From contig OY969553.1 in the NCBI GenBank assembly GCA_963700925.1, forward strand, positions 4,278,001 through 4,342,000: 64,000 nucleotides of DNA. The letters are read 5' to 3'. Position 1 is the stretch's first letter; each line of letters begins with the position of its first letter. The notes under the pieces are model-generated. The model did not search any database and was not told the origin of the DNA. It was given only the letters and a program-made list of their open reading frames with translations. This DNA is from CAWJMD01 sp963700925. GTDB lineage: Bacteria; Actinomycetota; Actinomycetes; Actinomycetales; CAWJMD01. Made by a program: the position numbers and the translations under genes. Below are positions 60,571-64,000 of this stretch, in pieces.

Positions 60571-62169
60571 GTGATCACGGCCAACGGTGTCGAACTGCGC
60601 GTTGGTGCCCGCGTTCTCATGCAGGACGTGTCGCTCCGCGTCGGTCCCGGCGACCGGGTCGGCCTGGTCGGCCGCAATGGTGCCGGCAAGACGACCCTCA
60701 CGAAGGTGCTCGCCGGCGAAGGACAGCCCGCGGCAGGCACGATCACGCGCAGCGGGGAGATCGGGTACCTGCCGCAGGACCCCCGCACCGGCGACCTCGA
60801 CATGCTGGCCCTCAACCGCATCCTGTCGGCCCGCGGGCTGGACGAGGTGATCGCCCGCATGCGGCAGACCGAGGGTGCGATGGCATCGGCGGTCGACGAG
60901 ACGCGCGACGCGGCGATGGCTCGCTACGCGCGACTCGAGGCTCAGTTCACGTCGCTCGGGGGATACGCCGCCGAGTCGGAGGCCGCCCGCATCGCCAGCA
61001 ACCTGGCACTCGACGAGCGCGTCCTGGGGCAGCCCCTGCACACGCTCTCGGGCGGCCAGCGTCGTCGGGTCGAGCTCGCTCGCATCCTGTTCTCGGGGGC
61101 CGAGACCCTACTGCTGGACGAGCCGACGAACCACCTAGACGCCGACTCGATCGTCTGGCTGCGCGACTTCCTGAGGGCCTACTCGGGAGGGCTCGTCGTG
61201 ATCAGCCACGACGTGGACCTGATCGAGACCGTCGTCACCCGGGTCTGCTACCTCGATGCCAACCGCGCGGTGCTCGACATCTACAACGTCGGCTGGAAGG
61301 CCTACCTGCAGCAGCGCGAGCAGGACGAGCGGCGCCGCCACCGCGAGCGTGCGAACGCCGAGAAGAAGGCCGCCGCGCTGATGCTGCAGGCCGACAAGAT
61401 GCGGGCCAAGGCCAGCAAGGCGGTGGCCGCCCAGAACATGGCCAAGCGCGCGCAGCGGCTGCTGTCCGACCTCGAGGACGTCCGTCGGCACGACAAGGTG
61501 GCCAAGCTGCGGTTCCCCGACCCGGCTCCCTGCGGCAAGACCCCACTGCGCGCCACAGCGCTGTCGCGCTCGTACGGCTCGCTCGAGGTCTTCACGGACG
61601 TCGACCTGGCCATCGACCGGGGCAGCAAGGTCGTCGTGCTCGGCCTCAACGGCGCCGGCAAGACGACCCTGCTGCGCATCCTCGGCGGCGTCGACCAGCC
61701 CGACACGGGACAGGTCGAGCCGGGGCACGGCCTCCGGCTGGGGTACTACGCGCAGGAGCACGAGACGCTCGACGTCGAGCGCACCGTGCTCGAGAACATG
61801 CGGGCGGCGGCGCCCCAGCTGAATGACACCGACGTGCGCAAGGTGCTCGGCTCGTTCCTCTTCAGCGGCGACGACGCCGACAAGCCCGCCGGCGTGCTGT
61901 CGGGCGGCGAGAAGACCCGACTCGCGCTGGCCACCCTGGTCGTGTCGGCCGCCAACGTGCTGCTACTCGACGAGCCGACGAACAACCTGGACCCGGCGAG
62001 CCGCGAAGAGGTGCTCGGAGCGCTGCGGTCGTTCGCCGGCGCGGTGGTTCTCGTCACGCACGACGAGGGCGCGGTGCACGCGCTCGAGCCGGAGCGGGTG
62101 CTGCTGCTGCCCGACGGCGTCGAGGACCACTGGGGTCCCGACTACGCCGACCTGGTGTCGCTGGCCTGA
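60571..62169 (+). CDS. ABC-F family ATP-binding protein
   Basis: 532-residue soluble protein with two ABC domains. The first Walker A is LVGRNGAGKTTLTKVL and signature LSGGQRRRVELARIL; the second are VLGLNGAGKTTLLRIL and LSGGEKTRLALATL. Both Walker B blocks read LLLDEPTN. The linker (about 235-300) is a charged helical arm with ERRRHRERANAEKKAAAL. It lacks membrane segments, so it is not a transporter; ABC-F proteins act on ribosomes. GTG 60571 follows GGAGGA. The order ABC-F next to an enoyl-CoA hydratase recalls Rv1472-Rv1473. Confidence 0.93.
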   Translation: MITANGVELRVGARVLMQDVSLRVGPGDRVGLVGRNGAGKTTLTKVLAGEGQPAAGTITRSGEIGYLPQDPRTGDLDMLALNRILSARGLDEVIARMRQTEGAMASAVDETRDAAMARYARLEAQFTSLGGYAAESEAARIASNLALDERVLGQPLHTLSGGQRRRVELARILFSGAETLLLDEPTNHLDADSIVWLRDFLRAYSGGLVVISHDVDLIETVVTRVCYLDANRAVLDIYNVGWKAYLQQREQDERRRHRERANAEKKAAALMLQADKMRAKASKAVAAQNMAKRAQRLLSDLEDVRRHDKVAKLRFPDPAPCGKTPLRATALSRSYGSLEVFTDVDLAIDRGSKVVVLGLNGAGKTTLLRILGGVDQPDTGQVEPGHGLRLGYYAQEHETLDVERTVLENMRAAAPQLNDTDVRKVLGSFLFSGDDADKPAGVLSGGEKTRLALATLVVSAANVLLLDEPTNNLDPASREEVLGALRSFAGAVVLVTHDEGAVHALEPERVLLLPDGVEDHWGPDYADLVSLA

Positions 62170-62196
62170 CCCCTCCTGACGACACCTGACGACACC
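62167..62196 (+). repeat. 10-bp tandem repeat iterating the ABC-F stop codon
   Basis: TGACCCCTCC, TGACGACACC and TGACGACACC follow each other from the stop codon (62167-62169). The TGA codons are 10 nt apart and so fall in frames 0, 1 and 2. Confidence 0.75.
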
Positions 62197-62311
62197 TCGC
62201 CAGATCGCGCGAATCGCACCATCCCATCGGGTCGACGGTGCCGTCTGCGCGGTCTCGGCGAGGTGGGATGCTCCTCGACGTCGGTGCATCCAGCTCTCGG
62301 AAGGACCACCA

Positions 62312-63109
62312 GTGGACCAGCTCGTCGAACAGTGCCGGGAGGCCGGTGTCCGGCTCACGACCGGTGAGACCCGTTGGGACGTGGTGCTTGACACGCCTGA
62401 CCGCCGAAACGCGCAGCTGCCCGCCACCTGGCGCGCGCTGGCGGCGGTCGGTGCCGCGGTGTCGGAGCACCGGCCTCGTGTCGTCGTCCTCGCGGCCACC
62501 GGGCCCTCGTTCAGCGCGGGGCTCGACCGGCGCATGTTCACGGGCGGGGTACCGGGCGAGCAGGGTCTTGCTCAGCTCGCGTCGGCAACGGACGACGAGC
62601 TCGACGCCACCATCGTCGGCTTCCAGAAGGCGTTCACGTGGTGGCGTGCGTGCGACGCGATCACCGTCGCGGCGGTGCAGGGGCACGCGGTCGGTGCCGG
62701 CTTCCAGCTGGCCCTGGCGACGGACGTGATGGTGGTCGCCGACGACGTGCAGATGATGATGGCGGAGACGTCGTTGGGCCTCGTGCCCGACCTCGCGGGG
62801 ACCGGCCCGCTGGTCGACGCCCTCGGCTACCCGCGCGCGCTCGACGTCTGTCTGTCGGGACGTGCGATCGGCGCCGCCGAGGCCGTCGCGTGCGGTCTGG
62901 CCATGCGTTCTGTGCCGGCGGACTGGCTCGCGGCGGCCGTCGACGAGGTCGTGGAGTCGCTGACGCGTGCTCCGCTCGGGGCTGCTGTGGCGACAAAGCA
63001 CCTGCTGCGAGATGCCCTCTGGCGCACCCCCGAACAGCAGCATGCCGCGGAGCGCAAGGCCCAGGCCGGCCGCCTGCGCGACCTCGGCCGAGCCGCCACG
63101 ACGGGCTGA
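62312..63109 (+). CDS. Enoyl-CoA hydratase/isomerase family protein
   Basis: 265-residue crotonase-fold protein from GTG 62312 (GGAAGGA upstream). It has the CoA-binding GPSFSAGLDRRMF, the oxyanion stretch VQGHAVGAGFQLALATD and the second AETSLGLVPDLAGTGPL. The Glu and Asp near the catalytic positions are partly preserved. It probably acts in fatty-acid beta-oxidation. It corresponds in position to echA12 (Rv1472). Confidence 0.88.
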   Translation: MDQLVEQCREAGVRLTTGETRWDVVLDTPDRRNAQLPATWRALAAVGAAVSEHRPRVVVLAATGPSFSAGLDRRMFTGGVPGEQGLAQLASATDDELDATIVGFQKAFTWWRACDAITVAAVQGHAVGAGFQLALATDVMVVADDVQMMMAETSLGLVPDLAGTGPLVDALGYPRALDVCLSGRAIGAAEAVACGLAMRSVPADWLAAAVDEVVESLTRAPLGAAVATKHLLRDALWRTPEQQHAAERKAQAGRLRDLGRAATTG

Positions 63110-63171
63110 GAGGGAACAGAAGACCCGGTCCGAACGCTGTGGGGGGCGACGGTGCAGCGGAGAGGAATGGG

Positions 63172-64000
63172 ATGAGAACGATGGCGGGCGGTGCAGGCTC
63201 CGCGATGCGTTCCCTCAGCAAGGACCCGTCCGTCAAGAACCACAAGGTCTCGCGCGAGACCTTCCGGCGCATCCTCGGCTTCGCCAAGCCGTACCGCCGC
63301 TACATCATCGCGTTTCTCGTCCTCGTCGTCGGAGGGTCGGCGCTGGTCGTCGCCACCCCGCTCCTGCTGCAGCGACTCGTCGACGACGGAGTCGTCCCCG
63401 GCAACCGCAGAGTCGTCGTGGTCCTCGCGCTGCTCGTGGCCGGTCTCGCGTTCCTCGAGGCCGCCGTCGGGCTGGCCCAGCGGTACCTCTCGTCGCGCAT
63501 CGGGGAGGGTCTGATCTTCGACCTGCGGACGAAGGTCTTCTCCCACGTCCAGTCGCAGCCGATCGCCTTCTTCACCCGAGCCCAGACCGGCGCCCTGGTC
63601 ACCCGGCTCAACAGCGACGTCGTCGGGGCGCAGCAGGCGTTCACCTCGACGCTGTCCAGCGTCGTCTCCAACGTGGTGTCGCTGTTGCTCGTGACCGGCG
63701 CGATGATGGCGCTGTCGTGGCAGATCACCCTGGGCGCGCTCGTCCTCCTGCCGCTCTTCTACCTGCCGGCCCGTGTCGTGGGACGCAAGCTGCAGGCGCT
63801 GACACGTGAGTCGATGCAGCTGAACGCCGACCTCTCTACCCGCGCGACCGAGCGGTTCAACGTCGCCGGCGCGCTGCTCGTCACATTGTTCGGCCGTCCG
63901 GCGGACGAGGACGCCGAGTTCTCCGATCGCGCGGGACGCGTCCGCGACATCGGCGTGCGGATCGCCATGATCGGCCGCGTGTTCTTCACGTCGCTGACCC
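63172..64000 (+). CDS. ABC exporter (fused permease-ATPase), 5' part
   Basis: Start ATG 63172 with GAGAGG 6 nt upstream; the frame runs off the right edge after 276 codons. Hydrophobic helices are YIIAFLVLVVGGSALVV, VVVVLALLVAGLAFLEAAV, VVSNVVSLLLVTGAMMAL and ITLGALVLLPLFYLPA. The loop VFSHVQSQPIAFFTRAQTGAL and LVTRLNSDV are standard for the ABC exporter membrane domain. The ATPase domain lies outside the window. Confidence 0.92.
   Translation, partial: MRTMAGGAGSAMRSLSKDPSVKNHKVSRETFRRILGFAKPYRRYIIAFLVLVVGGSALVVATPLLLQRLVDDGVVPGNRRVVVVLALLVAGLAFLEAAVGLAQRYLSSRIGEGLIFDLRTKVFSHVQSQPIAFFTRAQTGALVTRLNSDVVGAQQAFTSTLSSVVSNVVSLLLVTGAMMALSWQITLGALVLLPLFYLPARVVGRKLQALTRESMQLNADLSTRATERFNVAGALLVTLFGRPADEDAEFSDRAGRVRDIGVRIAMIGRVFFTSLT

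Noticed and set aside
62967..63809. Plus-strand frame spanning the end of the enoyl-CoA hydratase and the start of the exporter
   Set aside because: Arg-rich shadow frame. The exporter frame from ATG 63172 has a ribosome-binding site and transmembrane helices.

Overview
The window is very GC-rich, uses many GTG starts, and carries genes typical of Actinobacteria (whiA, rbpA, opcA, acVLRF1, F420/Ddn-like and SufR-type genes). It looks like a chromosomal segment of a Gram-positive actinobacterium, probably of the Propionibacteriales/Nocardioidaceae type; the family is an inference from gene content. The core gene order follows the uvrC-rapZ-yvcK-whiA-gap-pgk-tpiA-secG / pgl-opcA-zwf-tal-tkt / ctaB / ctaA / ABC / suf operon order that is known from Mycobacterium tuberculosis and Streptomyces. 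Accessory genes are inserted at several points.

Layout. 0-7.6 kb: the end of an unknown gene, a very large secreted GH92 alpha-mannosidase under a LacI-type operator, a VOC/bicupin protein, a small DNA/RNA methyltransferase and a PPOX-family flavoprotein. 7.7-13 kb: uvrC, then rapZ (with a long Ser-Ala-Asp repeat at its N-terminus), yvcK and whiA. 13.2-17.2 kb: glycolytic gap-pgk-tpiA, then secG and rbpA. 17.2-18.3 kb: a small poorly conserved patch. 18.3-26.8 kb (minus strand): the pentose-phosphate operon tkt-tal-pgi-zwf-opcA-pgl, whose last five genes overlap by 4 bp. 26.9-36.5 kb: heme genes ctaB and ctaA flank an accessory island. The island holds a large LuxR (LAL) regulator divergent from a methyltransferase, an alpha/beta-hydrolase/glycosyltransferase fusion, a membrane-protein gene broken by an in-frame TAG, and a nucleotidyltransferase-like gene. 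36.6-39.8 kb: a secreted seven-blade beta-propeller-like protein and an ABC-2 transporter. 39.9-46.7 kb: the complete sufRBD-Rieske-CSUT iron-sulfur assembly operon. 46.6-52 kb: a TetR-controlled membrane protein, an acVLRF1 release-factor homologue and small enzymes. 52-56.3 kb: a biotin ECF transporter operon (bioY...bioM-bioN) with an acyl-CoA ligase and a thiolase embedded in it. 56.5-64 kb: a secreted S1 protease, a methyltransferase, a quinone-type oxidoreductase, a YpfJ-like metalloprotease, an ABC-F protein, an enoyl-CoA hydratase and the start of an ABC exporter.

Two cross-locus patterns stand out. (1) At least eleven genes have a TANNNT -10 box exactly 6 or 7 nt before the start codon, as expected for leaderless transcripts; in two of them the stop codon of the upstream gene supplies the TAG of the -10 box. 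(2) At four loci a short tandem repeat contains or begins with the stop codon of the preceding gene. The units are 10, 11-12, 13 and 16 bp, so the stop codon is re-iterated in other reading frames (in all three frames at three of the loci). I saw no tRNA, rRNA, CRISPR array, insertion sequence or phage gene, and no gene-free stretch longer than about 300 bp.
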